A DNA stretch of 11,860 bases from an uncultured Planctomycetaceae bacterium (GTDB taxonomy: Bacteria; Planctomycetota; Planctomycetia; Pirellulales; Lacipirellulaceae). Under the pieces are notes generated by a model, which was not told the origin of the DNA, ran no database searches, and saw only the letters and a program-made list of their open reading frames with translations. This document shows positions 1 through 8,061 of the stretch, piece after piece. Location of the stretch: assembly GCA_937860165.1 (NCBI GenBank), contig CALMBE010000582.1, forward strand, positions 1 to 11,860, given 5' to 3'. The position numbers and the translations under genes were made by a program. Numbering within the stretch: the first letter of the stretch is position 1; each line of letters begins with the position of its first letter.

Positions 1-134
1 AGGCCGTCCCGTGTCGGTCGCGGGCTTCAGAAATCATCGATATGCAGGGTTTGCCGCGACTAGAACAGTATTGCGCCAACTTATTGAGTCGGCCCCAGCA
101 GGCTCACAAGTCCATCACCTTGGAGGCCTCATGA
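1..134 (+). CDS. 3' end of an upstream operon gene, unidentified (partial)
   Basis: The frame starting at base 3 is open from the window edge to a TGA at 132-134. It gives about 43 residues, ending in LEQYCANLLSRPQQAHKSIT followed by LEAS. Its stop shares an ATGA with the ATG of the next glycosyltransferase (131-133), the classic arrangement of translationally coupled genes, and this is the main reason to believe the frame is coding. The competing explanation is that the glycosyltransferase frame itself is open from base 2. That extension has no obvious family similarity and lacks a Shine-Dalgarno sequence, whereas the ATG at 131 has one. I do not recognise the family from so short a tail. 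A further glycan-assembly gene would fit the context. Confidence 0.5.
   Translation, partial: AVPCRSRASEIIDMQGLPRLEQYCANLLSRPQQAHKSITLEAS
122..126 (+). promoter_or_regulatory. Shine-Dalgarno GGAGG deciding the first glycosyltransferase start
   Basis: GGAGG at 122-126 lies 4 bases before the ATG at 131. The open frame runs to the left edge with a GTG at 11, but that codon has no visible ribosome-binding site in the ten bases before it. The site therefore favours a 426-residue protein over the 466-residue reading. Confidence 0.6.
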
Positions 135-1411
135 CCTCGCTTGCCTTTCCATCGCAATTGCCGCGCACAGTTGGGCGTGTCGGCTATGTCCTCAAGCGCT
201 ATCCGCGTTTTTCTGAAACGTTCGTCGTCAACGAAATCTTGGCCCATGAGGCAGCGGGCCAGGATCTCGATATTTTTGCCCTCCGCCCGACTGTGGATAC
301 CCATTTTCAGCACGCCGTGGGCGACGTTCGCGCTGGCGTCACCTACCTGCACTCGGCTGGAATCCGAGCGGCCCACTTCTGGGACGAGATCGCATCCTAC
401 GGCAAAGGCAATTCAAAACTCTGGCCGACTCTGGAGCAAACGACTGGGTATGATGTGTTGGACATTTTCCAAGGGATTCAACTCGCGCGCCTGATTGAGG
501 TGCGAGGGATCGATCACCTGCATGCCCATTTTGCGACTTCGGCAACCTCTGTCGCCCGAGTGGCTTCTCTGCTGACCGGCGTTCCTTACACGTTGACCGC
601 TCATGCGAAGGACATTTTTCACGAATCGGTGGATGAAAGTCAGCTCGCTCAAAAATTGGCCGACGCCGCGGCGGTGGTAACCGTCAGTAATTTTAACGTG
701 ACCGATTTGTCGCGACGTTTTCCCCAGCACGCCAAAAACGTGCACCGCGTCTACAATGGGCTGCCGCTCGCGCAGTATCCCTACCGTGATCCCCGTGGGC
801 GAAAGCAGAAGATCGTCGCTGTCGGTCGGTTGGTGGAGAAGAAAGGGTTTTCGGACCTGATTTCGGCGTGCTCGAAATTGCAGGAAGCCGGAGCAGGTAT
901 CGACTGCGAGATCATCGGCGAAGGAGAATGTGCGAGTGCGCTCCAGTCACAAATTCGCGACTTGAATCTGCAGCACTGCGTCACCCTGTTGGGGCCGCTC
1001 CCTCATCGAGAAGTTCATCGCGTGCTCCAAGAGGCGGCGTTGTTTGTCGCACCATGTATCACGGCAGACTCCGGCGACCGCGATGGCTTACCGACGGTGA
1101 TTCTCGAAGCGATGGCCCTGGGCACCCCGTGCATCTCGACGGACGTGACAGGAATCACGGAAGTCGTCCGCCATCTGGAAACTGGGGTCATCGTCGCCGA
1201 AAGAAATCCTGAACTGTTGACCGCTGCGATTCGATCCTTAATCTCCGACGAATCGCGGGGAGTGGAACTTGCGCGGGCGGCACGCCGGTTGATCGAAGAC
1301 CAGTTCGATGCGTATCGCAATTCTGGTTGTTTGCGGGAGATATTTGCTGGTTGTCGGGGGACCAAGGCGATTTCTCAGGTGGCTCAGCCAGTGTTGGCGG
1401 AGGTCGGATAA
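131..1411 (+). CDS. GT4-type glycosyltransferase (colanic-acid WcaL/AmsK-like)
   Basis: Predicted cytoplasmic or membrane-associated retaining glycosyltransferase of the GT-B fold, 426 residues, a normal length for the family. The N-terminal Rossmann lobe opens with VGYVLKRYPRFSETFVVNEI (about 16-35), typical of WcaL/AmsK-like exopolysaccharide transferases. It carries HLHAHFA (129-135) and TLTAHAKDIF near 154-163. The C-terminal nucleotide-sugar lobe has VGRLVEKKGF (231-240), IIGEGE near 261-266 and the donor-binding DGLPTVILEAMALG (318-331), where the first acid of the usual E-x7-E is Asp. Such enzymes add a sugar from a nucleotide donor to a lipid-linked or growing glycan, but donor and acceptor cannot be read from sequence. 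The ATG at 131 is chosen for its GGAGG and its ATGA overlap with the gene before. The stop overlaps the next ATG (TAATG). Confidence 0.88.
   Translation: MTSLAFPSQLPRTVGRVGYVLKRYPRFSETFVVNEILAHEAAGQDLDIFALRPTVDTHFQHAVGDVRAGVTYLHSAGIRAAHFWDEIASYGKGNSKLWPTLEQTTGYDVLDIFQGIQLARLIEVRGIDHLHAHFATSATSVARVASLLTGVPYTLTAHAKDIFHESVDESQLAQKLADAAAVVTVSNFNVTDLSRRFPQHAKNVHRVYNGLPLAQYPYRDPRGRKQKIVAVGRLVEKKGFSDLISACSKLQEAGAGIDCEIIGEGECASALQSQIRDLNLQHCVTLLGPLPHREVHRVLQEAALFVAPCITADSGDRDGLPTVILEAMALGTPCISTDVTGITEVVRHLETGVIVAERNPELLTAAIRSLISDESRGVELARAARRLIEDQFDAYRNSGCLREIFAGCRGTKAISQVAQPVLAEVG
1399..1403 (+). promoter_or_regulatory. Shine-Dalgarno GGAGG for the second glycosyltransferase
   Basis: GGAGG at 1399-1403 is 7 bases before the ATG at 1411, inside the end of the first glycosyltransferase. 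It supports starting the second enzyme at 1411 rather than at the in-frame ATG at 1327, which would overlap the first gene by 85 bases and add 28 residues with no family similarity. Confidence 0.7.
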
Positions 1412-2652
1412 TGCATATCGCCTATGTCTGCTCCGATCCTGGAGTGCCTGTCTTTGGCTGCAAGGGTTGCTCGATTCATGTCCAAGAGGTCTTACGCGAA
1501 TTTGTTCGGCAAGGACACAAGGTCAGCCTGTTTGCGGTTCGACTTGGCGGAGAGTGCCCACCCGACTTGGCGAATGTCCGCGTGAGCGTGATTCCAGTGC
1601 CGCGTAGTGAAAACCCAGCGCCTCGTAGAGAAAACACTGAGGAGCGGGAGCAACTGCTCTTCGCCATGAATCGCACCGTGGGGCAAGCCCTGCGGGCCGA
1701 GGGGCCGTTTCAGTTGGTTTATGAACGTTATTCGCTTTTTTCCTTTGCCGCGATGGAATATGCGCGGAGGTGGATAATTCCCGGCATCCTGGAGGTCAAT
1801 GCACCTTTGATCGAGGAACAAGCTCAATACCGGGTCCTCGAGAACCGTGAGCTTGCCGAGCGAACCACACGAAGGGTCATGACCGTCGCGGGGGCAGTCG
1901 TTGCCGTCTCGGAATCGGTTGCCGAGTATGTCAAGACGCAACGCTTGAACCCAAAAGGGATCCATGTCGTCCCGAACGGCGTCGACCTCTCGCGTTTTGC
2001 ACAGGATCACTCACCCACGTTCCCGCGAGTGGAGAATGAATTCACGATTGGTTTTGTGGGCACACTCAAACCATGGCATGGCGTGGCCGAGTTGGTGCAG
2101 GCCTTTGCGTTGACGCTCGCGCAAGTTCCCCACGCCCGCTTGCTCATCGTCGGAGATGGCCCCGAGCGCGATCCGTTGGAGCGGCTAACGTCGCAGTTGC
2201 TCGGCGAAGCCCGTGACAAGGTGCAGTTCACCGGCTCGGTCGAAGCCCGCGATATCCCGGGATACTTGCGGAAAATGGATGTGGGAGTGGCGCCCTATCC
2301 GGCAGACGGGAATGCTTATTTTTCGCCGCTCAAGATCTTCGAGTACATGGCAGCATCGCTCCCCGTTGTGGCCAGCCGAGTGGGTCAGATTGCAGAATTG
2401 ATTTTGCCAGGGAAATCGGGGTTGCTGGTTCCACCCGGTGACTCGCAGGCGTTGTCCGAAGTGTTAATTCAGCTTGCTCAAGACCCCGCACAATGCCGGG
2501 AATTGGGTGCCAATGCGAAAACGATGGTGCAAAGTCGGTATACTTGGAGTTTGGTGGTATCGAAGATATTCCGCCTGGCGCAGGATCTCAACAATCGTAC
2601 GAACCCCAAAGTCGGTTTGGGTGTGAGTCCGACGATCACGCCTTCATCTTGA
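1411..2652 (+). CDS. GT4 glycosyltransferase, second in the operon
   Basis: A 413-residue GT-B glycosyltransferase of the GT4/RfaB type. It begins MHIAYVCSDPGVPVFGCKG, as do GT4 enzymes with a 'cKGasvHv' acceptor-side loop (SIHVQEVLREF follows). Other landmarks are VYERYSLFSF (103-112), EVNAPLIEEQA (128-138), PNGVD (188-192), VGTLKPWHG (216-224), IVGDGPE near 246-252 and the donor-binding FSPLKIFEYMA (304-314), with Lys308 and Glu311 expected to contact the nucleotide sugar. The last 25 or so residues are polar and probably disordered. The start follows from GGAGG at 1399-1403 and the TAATG overlap. It is a different subfamily from the first transferase, so the two probably add different sugars or bonds in the same glycan. 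Donor and acceptor are unknown. Confidence 0.9.
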   Translation: MHIAYVCSDPGVPVFGCKGCSIHVQEVLREFVRQGHKVSLFAVRLGGECPPDLANVRVSVIPVPRSENPAPRRENTEEREQLLFAMNRTVGQALRAEGPFQLVYERYSLFSFAAMEYARRWIIPGILEVNAPLIEEQAQYRVLENRELAERTTRRVMTVAGAVVAVSESVAEYVKTQRLNPKGIHVVPNGVDLSRFAQDHSPTFPRVENEFTIGFVGTLKPWHGVAELVQAFALTLAQVPHARLLIVGDGPERDPLERLTSQLLGEARDKVQFTGSVEARDIPGYLRKMDVGVAPYPADGNAYFSPLKIFEYMAASLPVVASRVGQIAELILPGKSGLLVPPGDSQALSEVLIQLAQDPAQCRELGANAKTMVQSRYTWSLVVSKIFRLAQDLNNRTNPKVGLGVSPTITPSS

Positions 2653-2676
2653 ATTTAGAGTGGTTTGAAAACAAAC

Positions 2677-4506
2677 ATGGCCCGTCCCAAATCAGTTCGC
2701 GCTACTTTTGCTCGCTTTTGGAGCATGCTACGGCATTTCATGCCCGCGATTCGCCGGGAAAGATCGCTGATCGCTGGGGCCGTATTCGCCATGCTGACCA
2801 GCGTCGGGCTGGGCTTGCTCGAACCCTGGCCGTTCAAGTTCATTACCGATCTGCTCATCGGCCAAAGCACGGGTCTGCTGGCAAAGTTTAGTCCCAACAC
2901 GGTACTGGCGATTACGTCGTTGGGGTTGATCGCGATCGTGGGACTGCGCGCGACGAGTGACTATTTTAAGACCGTCGGTTTCGCCCTGGTGGGCAATCGC
3001 GTGATGGGACAGGTGCGAGATGATTTGTATCGTCATGTTCAAACGCTTTCTCCCGCCTTTCACGACAAGGCACGTTCTGGCGATTTACTCGTGCGAGTGA
3101 CCGGCGATATTAAACTGATGCGGGACGTGGCGATCACCGCACTACTGCCAATGATGGCCAATTCGTTGGTGCTCGTAGGCATGGTGATCGTCATGTTCTT
3201 GACCAACTGGCGATTGGCAATGCTGGCCATGATCATTATGCCCCTCTTTGGGCTTTCCACGATCCGACTGGGTCGGCGGATTCACGAGGCTGCGGGAAAA
3301 CAGCGACAACGCGAGGGTGCGATCGCCGCCAGTGCCGCCGAAGCGCTCTCATCTGTGAAAGTTGTGCAAGCCCTCTCGCTGGAAAATCACTTTGAAGGGC
3401 ATTTCTGTTCGCAAAGCAAACGCAGTGCCACCGAAGGAGTTAAAACACGGCGGCTGGCAGCTCGACTCGAACGCACGACAGACGTGTTGATCGCTTGCGC
3501 GACCGCCATTGTGATGTGGTACGGGAGTCGCTTGGTGTTGAACTCGGAAATCAAGTTTAGTGATTTGGGTTTATTTTTGTTTTATCTCAAGCGCGGCTTT
3601 CAGCCCCTGCAGGATTTCGCCAAATACACCGGGCGGCTGGCCAAAGCTGCCGCCGCGGGCGAACGGATTGTGGAGCTTTTGGTTCTCACTTCCGACATCC
3701 AAGATTCTCCCGCTGCCGTCGAGGCCCCACGCTTGGTGGGTAACGTCTCTTTCTCACAGGTCACCTTTGGCTACGCCGACAAGCCAGCGATTTTTCAGGA
3801 TCTTTCGTTCTCCATTGCCGCCGGGCAGCGAGTTGCCGTCGTGGGAGACTCGGGGGCGGGAAAATCCACGGTCCTCAATTTGCTGCTTAGATTTTACGAT
3901 CCTCAAGCGGGTCGCATCGAGATCGGTGGCAGCGATATTCGGGTGTGGACCGTAGCCTCGTTGCGCAAGCAGATCGGCGTCGTGTTGCAGGATACGATTC
4001 TGTTTGCAGCCAATGTCTCGGAGAATATTGCGCTGGGTGCGGAGGATGTTTCGCAGGAGGAAATCGAAAAAGCCGCTCGCTTGGCCAACGCCCATGAGTT
4101 CATTTCGGAATTGCCCCAGGGATACGAAACGATTGTGGGGGAAAGGGGAGTCAATCTGTCGCAAGGGCAACGTCAAAGAATTGCCATCGCGCGGGCTGCC
4201 GTGCGCGACTCGCGGATTCTGCTGCTCGATGAACCGACCTCGGCCCTCGACGAACAAAACGAGCGAGAAGTTAGCGTGGCACTCCGTCGGCTGGCTCAAG
4301 GTCGCACGACGTTCTTGGTGACCCATGATCTGCGTCAGGCGGAATCTGCCGATCAGGTCATGTTTTTTGAAAAAGGCAAGATCAAGGAGTGCGGCACGCA
4401 CGAGGAACTGCTGGAGCGAAATGGCCGCTATGCTCAGTTGTATCGTTCTCAAATCGGTTCTTTTACCGATCATGTGCCAGGAGAACTGCATGTCGTATCA
4501 ACGTGA
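2677..4506 (+). CDS. ABC exporter, fused membrane and ATPase domains (MsbA/MdlB-like)
   Basis: Half-transporter of 609 residues, expected to act as a homodimer in the inner membrane and export a lipid, glycolipid or peptide. Membrane domain: hydrophobic segments near 33-48, 74-92, 150-175, 181-197 and 268-285, with DLLVRVTGDIKLMRDV in a coupling region (about 136-151). ATPase domain: Walker A GDSGAGKST (390-398), Q-loop Gln438 in LQDTILF, signature LSQGQ (494-498, a variant of LSGGQ), Walker B ILLLDEPTSALD (514-525) and switch His550. All catalytic residues are present. The ATG at 2677 lies 24 bases after the previous stop. A TTG at 2665 would add four residues, and neither start has a strong Shine-Dalgarno, so the start is uncertain by 12 bases. 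The 3' end overlaps the sulfotransferase by 17 bases. Lying after two glycosyltransferases, it probably flips their product. Confidence 0.93.
   Translation: MARPKSVRATFARFWSMLRHFMPAIRRERSLIAGAVFAMLTSVGLGLLEPWPFKFITDLLIGQSTGLLAKFSPNTVLAITSLGLIAIVGLRATSDYFKTVGFALVGNRVMGQVRDDLYRHVQTLSPAFHDKARSGDLLVRVTGDIKLMRDVAITALLPMMANSLVLVGMVIVMFLTNWRLAMLAMIIMPLFGLSTIRLGRRIHEAAGKQRQREGAIAASAAEALSSVKVVQALSLENHFEGHFCSQSKRSATEGVKTRRLAARLERTTDVLIACATAIVMWYGSRLVLNSEIKFSDLGLFLFYLKRGFQPLQDFAKYTGRLAKAAAAGERIVELLVLTSDIQDSPAAVEAPRLVGNVSFSQVTFGYADKPAIFQDLSFSIAAGQRVAVVGDSGAGKSTVLNLLLRFYDPQAGRIEIGGSDIRVWTVASLRKQIGVVLQDTILFAANVSENIALGAEDVSQEEIEKAARLANAHEFISELPQGYETIVGERGVNLSQGQRQRIAIARAAVRDSRILLLDEPTSALDEQNEREVSVALRRLAQGRTTFLVTHDLRQAESADQVMFFEKGKIKECGTHEELLERNGRYAQLYRSQIGSFTDHVPGELHVVST
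4479..4483 (+). promoter_or_regulatory. Shine-Dalgarno AGGAG for the sulfotransferase
   Basis: AGGAG at 4479-4483 is 6 bases before the ATG at 4490, within the last codons of the ABC gene. It fixes the sulfotransferase start. The open frame reaches back to 4325, but that longer reading only mirrors ABC coding sequence. Confidence 0.7.
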
Positions 4507-5509
4507 TGAATTGCAGCAAGTCGAGCCCGACAGACTAGCGGTGGGGCAGGGGAGTCGCGCGAACCCGTATGTGTTTCTAGTCGGTACACCGCGTTCGGGT
4601 ACGACAATGCTCAAGCGGATGATCAATGCCCACCCGTTAATTGCGATTACGCGCGAAACGCACTGGATACCTGATCACTTTGAAAAGCAGAATGGCGTGG
4701 ATGCGCAAGGTCGCATCACTGCGGGGATTGTCGATGCCCTCTATGGCTACCATCGTTTCGAGCAATTGAAACTGGATCGTGAACGTCTGGAAGAGATGAT
4801 CGCCCACAAGCCCCACATGACCTATGCGGCGCTGGTTACGTTGATCTTCGATCTCTATGGATTACGAAAGCATAAGCCGCTCGTGGGGGACAAAACTCCC
4901 TGCTACGTCTCGAAGCTGCCACTGCTGCATGCCTTGTGGCCCCAGGCCAAATTCATCCATCTCATCCGCGACGGCAGAGATGTTTGCTTATCGATGCTGA
5001 ATTGGCGGATGGCACATAAAGATGTCGGTCGCTTTTCGACGTGGGAGCGCGACCCGATAGTAACTACCGCCTTGTGGTGGAAGGCACTGGTGGGAATTGG
5101 CAGGCAACAGGGACTCGCTCTGGGAAGTAATCAGTATCTGGAAGTCACTTATGATTCACTCGTGGAGAAAAGCGAAGCGGAATGCCGCCGCTTTGCCCAA
5201 TTTCTCAACGTCGACTATCACGATTCGATGCACAACTACTATCTAGGCCGAACCCAGTCGGCGGAGAATATGTCGGCCAATGCGGCGTGGCTGCCGCCCA
5301 CTCCGGGAATGAGGAATTGGCGAACAGAAATGTTCCCCGAGGATGTTGCTAAATTTGAAGCCGCGGCGGGCAATCTGTTGGAGGATCTGGGATTCGACTT
5401 GAGCCCGCAGGGGATTACGGCGGAAATCAAGGAAAATGTCGCGGGAATTCGCGCGCAGTTCCGCATTGAAGCCCTCGCCCGCAAGTGGCGACTTCCAGAG
5501 ATTTGGTAG
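4490..5509 (+). CDS. PAPS-dependent sulfotransferase
   Basis: A 339-residue sulfotransferase that would move a sulfuryl group from 3'-phosphoadenylyl sulfate to a hydroxyl or amine of a sugar, lipid or protein. The 5'-phosphosulfate loop is VGTPRSGTTML (31-41), matching the GxPRSGTT consensus. The 3'-phosphate-binding motif is FIHLIRDGRDVCLSML (155-170), with Arg160 and Ser168 in the expected spacing. VGDKTPCYV (132-140) and WWKAL (196-200) also fit the family. No signal peptide or membrane segment is visible, so it should act in the cytoplasm. The gene overlaps the exporter by 17 bases and is 27 bases before the kinase gene. This suggests that it modifies the glycan or glycolipid before export. 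The acceptor is unknown. No PAPS-synthesis genes (cysD/N/C) are visible here. Confidence 0.9.
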   Translation: MSYQRDELQQVEPDRLAVGQGSRANPYVFLVGTPRSGTTMLKRMINAHPLIAITRETHWIPDHFEKQNGVDAQGRITAGIVDALYGYHRFEQLKLDRERLEEMIAHKPHMTYAALVTLIFDLYGLRKHKPLVGDKTPCYVSKLPLLHALWPQAKFIHLIRDGRDVCLSMLNWRMAHKDVGRFSTWERDPIVTTALWWKALVGIGRQQGLALGSNQYLEVTYDSLVEKSEAECRRFAQFLNVDYHDSMHNYYLGRTQSAENMSANAAWLPPTPGMRNWRTEMFPEDVAKFEAAAGNLLEDLGFDLSPQGITAEIKENVAGIRAQFRIEALARKWRLPEIW

Positions 5510-5536
5510 GCAGTCCGAAAGTTCGAGGTGGTTTCC

Positions 5537-7903
5537 ATGCTTCACCCAGATGACGAACAGCTTGTCTTGCGCGAGCCTTCGATTCCCGGTCTGGCCACCT
5601 TGCTCGACGATAACCTGGCGTGTGAACTGTTTCGCACCAGTTTTCCCGAGCTTGGCATTCGGCACGCGGATTGCAATTATCTGCGTTACAAGCCCGGTAC
5701 AAACTGTATCGCCAGCTATGTGCTCCAGACGCTTCAGGGTCCAAGGCTGGTTCACGTCACCGCTCATAGTCGCAACGCGCACGACAAGTTGTCCAAGGCC
5801 TTGCAAGACCCCAGGTGTGCTTCGCTGAGGGTGGTTGTGCCGGAGACAGCGTTAGTTGTGTCGCTGTTTCCCTGCGATGACGCACTCCCTGCGCTGCGGC
5901 GACTGGCAAGTCCGGAAAGCCAACATGAATTGCTGAAACATTTGGCTCCTCAATCCGAGTCGCTTCATTCTGCCACTCTGAGCGCATTGCGGTACAAACC
6001 CAAACGGAGATTTGTCGCCCGCCTGGATTGCGACGGGTCCCCTCAAGCAATTCTCAAGTTGCATTCGGAGAGTGAGTATAAACATGCCCGCCGGGCCGCA
6101 AAAACGGTGCATTCGCTTTCGGAAGTGGCACCCGCCGAAGCGCTGGGGCATTCCAATCGTAATCGAGCCCTGCTGTTCAAGTGGATCCCAGGAGATCCAC
6201 TCTCAAGTTGGCTCAAAAGTTCCCCACCCAGCGCTTGCGATGCCCTGGAGGAGGTCGGTCGGCTACTGGCGGTCGTGCATAGTCACGCGCGGGCCAAATT
6301 GCCTCGGGGAGATGGTGCAGAACTTGTCAAATCGCTTAAACGCTTGCCCGACGAATTGCGTGCCTTATGTCCTGACTTGGCCAAGGGCTTGCAATCCTTG
6401 TCCTGCCAAGTGGCTAAGCTTTGCAAGCACATCGAAAGACCTGAAGTCGCCTTGCATGGGGATCTAAATCTCGATCAGATCGTGGTCGGCGAGCGCGTCT
6501 CTTTGATCGACTTCGACAATGCCGTGCTGGGCCATGCCGAGCGTGATTTAGGGAACCTGCTTGCCCATTTTTCCATCGAATCGCTGGGCGGAGCTTTCAC
6601 CCAGGACGCGAGCGAGGAGTTATTTGAATCCCTGCTCAAGGAATACTCGCTCTCGGGCGGCAACTTCGATCCCGAGGCTGTTCGTGCTTACGCGGCGGCT
6701 TCATTGCTAAGCATGGTGCAAGAACCCTTCCGCAAGCGTTTGCCCAATTGGCGAAGCAGAGCCTACGACATCCTGCACCAGGCCTCCGCGCTGATCGAGG
6801 GGGATCGTCCCTTGAAATGGGTCGCTCTGCGCCCCACTCCACAACCCTCAGTAAACGTGCATGGCAAGGCACTTCACCTTGCCGAAGATGTGGCCTTGGC
6901 TGCGGCGAACCGTGCAACAGATCCGCGGGAAGTGCGGGCAGTGCTCTTGCCCATGCTGCGAGAAACTTATCAGGACGATGCCATCGAATTCTCATCATTG
7001 CGCGTACTACGCCACAAGGTCGGGAGGCGTTGCTTGATTGAGTACACCTGCCACAGCCCCAGCAGCGGCAGCGACTTCCGCGTTTTGGGAAAGATATCTG
7101 CCAAGCCCAGGCACCACAGCAGCCTGCTGTTGCAGCTCAAACTCTGGACGAGTGGCTTTCACGATGACAGTGCCGATCATATTTCGGTACCCAGGCCGTT
7201 GGGCATCATCGATCCTTGGCAGATGTGGCTCCAAGAAGAAGTTCCCGGGCAGAATTGCTGGAACGAACTGTCAAAAAGTGGGAGTTCGACCCTCGCCGCG
7301 CAAATCGTGGCCTCCCTCCAGAAACTGCAAGAGGCCAGGATCCCGAGTGAGCGAGTGCATGGAATTTGCGACGAAGTGGAGCTCCTGCAAGATCGCTTGT
7401 CGCGGGTCGCGGCAAGTGCTACCGGATCGAGAAAACGGATTCAGCGTTTGGCCGAATCCTGCCGTGCCTTGGGTGAAAGCATCCCTGCCAGAGAATTGGT
7501 CGCAACCCATCGCGATTTTTATCCCGATCAGGTGGTCGTGGCGGGCCCCCGATTGTTTCTGCTTGATTTTGACTTGTACTGTTTCAGTCACCCCGCGCTC
7601 GACCTGGGCAATTTCTGCGGTCACCTTGTCGAGCGGGGAATTCGAGAACCCGAGTTCGCCCGCAGGTTTGCGGAGTGCCTAGTCCGGCTCGCTGACAATT
7701 ATGGGCTGGTTGGCAGTGAACAGGACTGGAAGGCTGTCGAAGCCTTCGCGACTCTGACTTTGGCCCGTCACGTTTACCTGTGTACACTTTACCCTGATCG
7801 CCAGAAATTCATGAAATCGATCTTGGAAGCGTGCGAGCACAGGGTGAATTCGCAACTTCAAAGTGGCGCGGCTCCGCTTACTTACGTGCGCGGCTCGAAA
7901 TGA
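5537..7903 (+). CDS. Tandem aminoglycoside-phosphotransferase-like kinase protein
   Basis: A 788-residue protein with two APH/choline-kinase-fold modules. Module 1 has an N-lobe with LRYKPKRRF (151-159), a likely ATP lysine in AILKLH (Lys174) and WIPG (216-219). Its C-lobe has HGDLNLDQ (307-314) and the metal-binding LIDFDN (323-328). Module 2 has LRHKVGRRC (491-499), GKISAK (518-523) and EVPG (568-571), then HRDFYPDQ (658-665) and LLDFDL (675-680). A third N-lobe-like stretch, LRYKPGTNC (49-57) to LFPCDDAL (110-117), precedes module 1. In both catalytic loops Gln replaces the usual Asn of HxDxxxxN, as in maltokinase-like enzymes. The catalytic Asp and DFD metal residues remain, so activity is plausible. 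The ATG at 5537 has GAGG at 5525-5528; a GTG at 5528 is less likely. The final residues, PLTYVRGSK, come from an intergenic-type repeat. Substrate unknown; a sugar or lipid-sugar fits the operon. Confidence 0.8.
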   Translation: MLHPDDEQLVLREPSIPGLATLLDDNLACELFRTSFPELGIRHADCNYLRYKPGTNCIASYVLQTLQGPRLVHVTAHSRNAHDKLSKALQDPRCASLRVVVPETALVVSLFPCDDALPALRRLASPESQHELLKHLAPQSESLHSATLSALRYKPKRRFVARLDCDGSPQAILKLHSESEYKHARRAAKTVHSLSEVAPAEALGHSNRNRALLFKWIPGDPLSSWLKSSPPSACDALEEVGRLLAVVHSHARAKLPRGDGAELVKSLKRLPDELRALCPDLAKGLQSLSCQVAKLCKHIERPEVALHGDLNLDQIVVGERVSLIDFDNAVLGHAERDLGNLLAHFSIESLGGAFTQDASEELFESLLKEYSLSGGNFDPEAVRAYAAASLLSMVQEPFRKRLPNWRSRAYDILHQASALIEGDRPLKWVALRPTPQPSVNVHGKALHLAEDVALAAANRATDPREVRAVLLPMLRETYQDDAIEFSSLRVLRHKVGRRCLIEYTCHSPSSGSDFRVLGKISAKPRHHSSLLLQLKLWTSGFHDDSADHISVPRPLGIIDPWQMWLQEEVPGQNCWNELSKSGSSTLAAQIVASLQKLQEARIPSERVHGICDEVELLQDRLSRVAASATGSRKRIQRLAESCRALGESIPARELVATHRDFYPDQVVVAGPRLFLLDFDLYCFSHPALDLGNFCGHLVERGIREPEFARRFAECLVRLADNYGLVGSEQDWKAVEAFATLTLARHVYLCTLYPDRQKFMKSILEACEHRVNSQLQSGAAPLTYVRGSK

Positions 7904-7950
7904 TCGAGCCGCGCACGTCAGCTTTGAGCCGCGCACGTCAGTAAGCGGAG
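7872..7950. repeat. Long palindromic repeat overlapping the kinase stop codon
   Basis: The left arm 7872-7896 (CTCCGCTTAC, TT, ACGTGCGCGGCTC) pairs with the right arm 7926-7950 (GAGCCGCGCACGT, CA, GTAAGCGGAG), with 24 of 25 positions matching. An extra copy of GAGCCGCGCACGT sits between them at 7906-7918, so two alternative hairpins are possible. The element contains the kinase stop (7901-7903). It has no run of T after it, so it would not be a textbook intrinsic terminator, though it could halt or protect the transcript. I recognise ACGTGCGCGGCTC-type palindromes as common in planctomycete genomes, from memory. Confidence 0.85.
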
Positions 7951-7968
7951 TTCTCACAACTCAGTCAC

Positions 7969-8016
7969 CCGCTTGGAGCGAAACTTCCGCACTTGTCAGG
8001 CCCTCGCTGCAAGCGG
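7969..8016. repeat. Inverted repeat, 13-base arms
   Basis: CCGCTTGGAGCGA (7969-7981) pairs with TCGCTGCAAGCGG (8004-8016) with one mismatch across a 22-base spacer. It lies directly after the larger palindrome, in the gap between convergent genes. Confidence 0.6.
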
Positions 8017-8047
8017 TCACTCGAGGGGTGTAAGGAATTCTGTGTCA

Positions 8048-8061
8048 CTAGCATCAGCTAG
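8048..8061. repeat. Short inverted repeat CTAGC/GCTAG
   Basis: CTAGC (8048-8052), loop ATCA, GCTAG (8057-8061). Five base pairs is weak alone and could be chance. It is listed because it is the third hairpin in a row in this gap. Confidence 0.3.

Noticed and set aside
3754..4491. 245-codon minus-strand frame under the ABC gene
   Set aside because: It lies opposite an intact ATPase domain with all motifs and has no recognisable family features.
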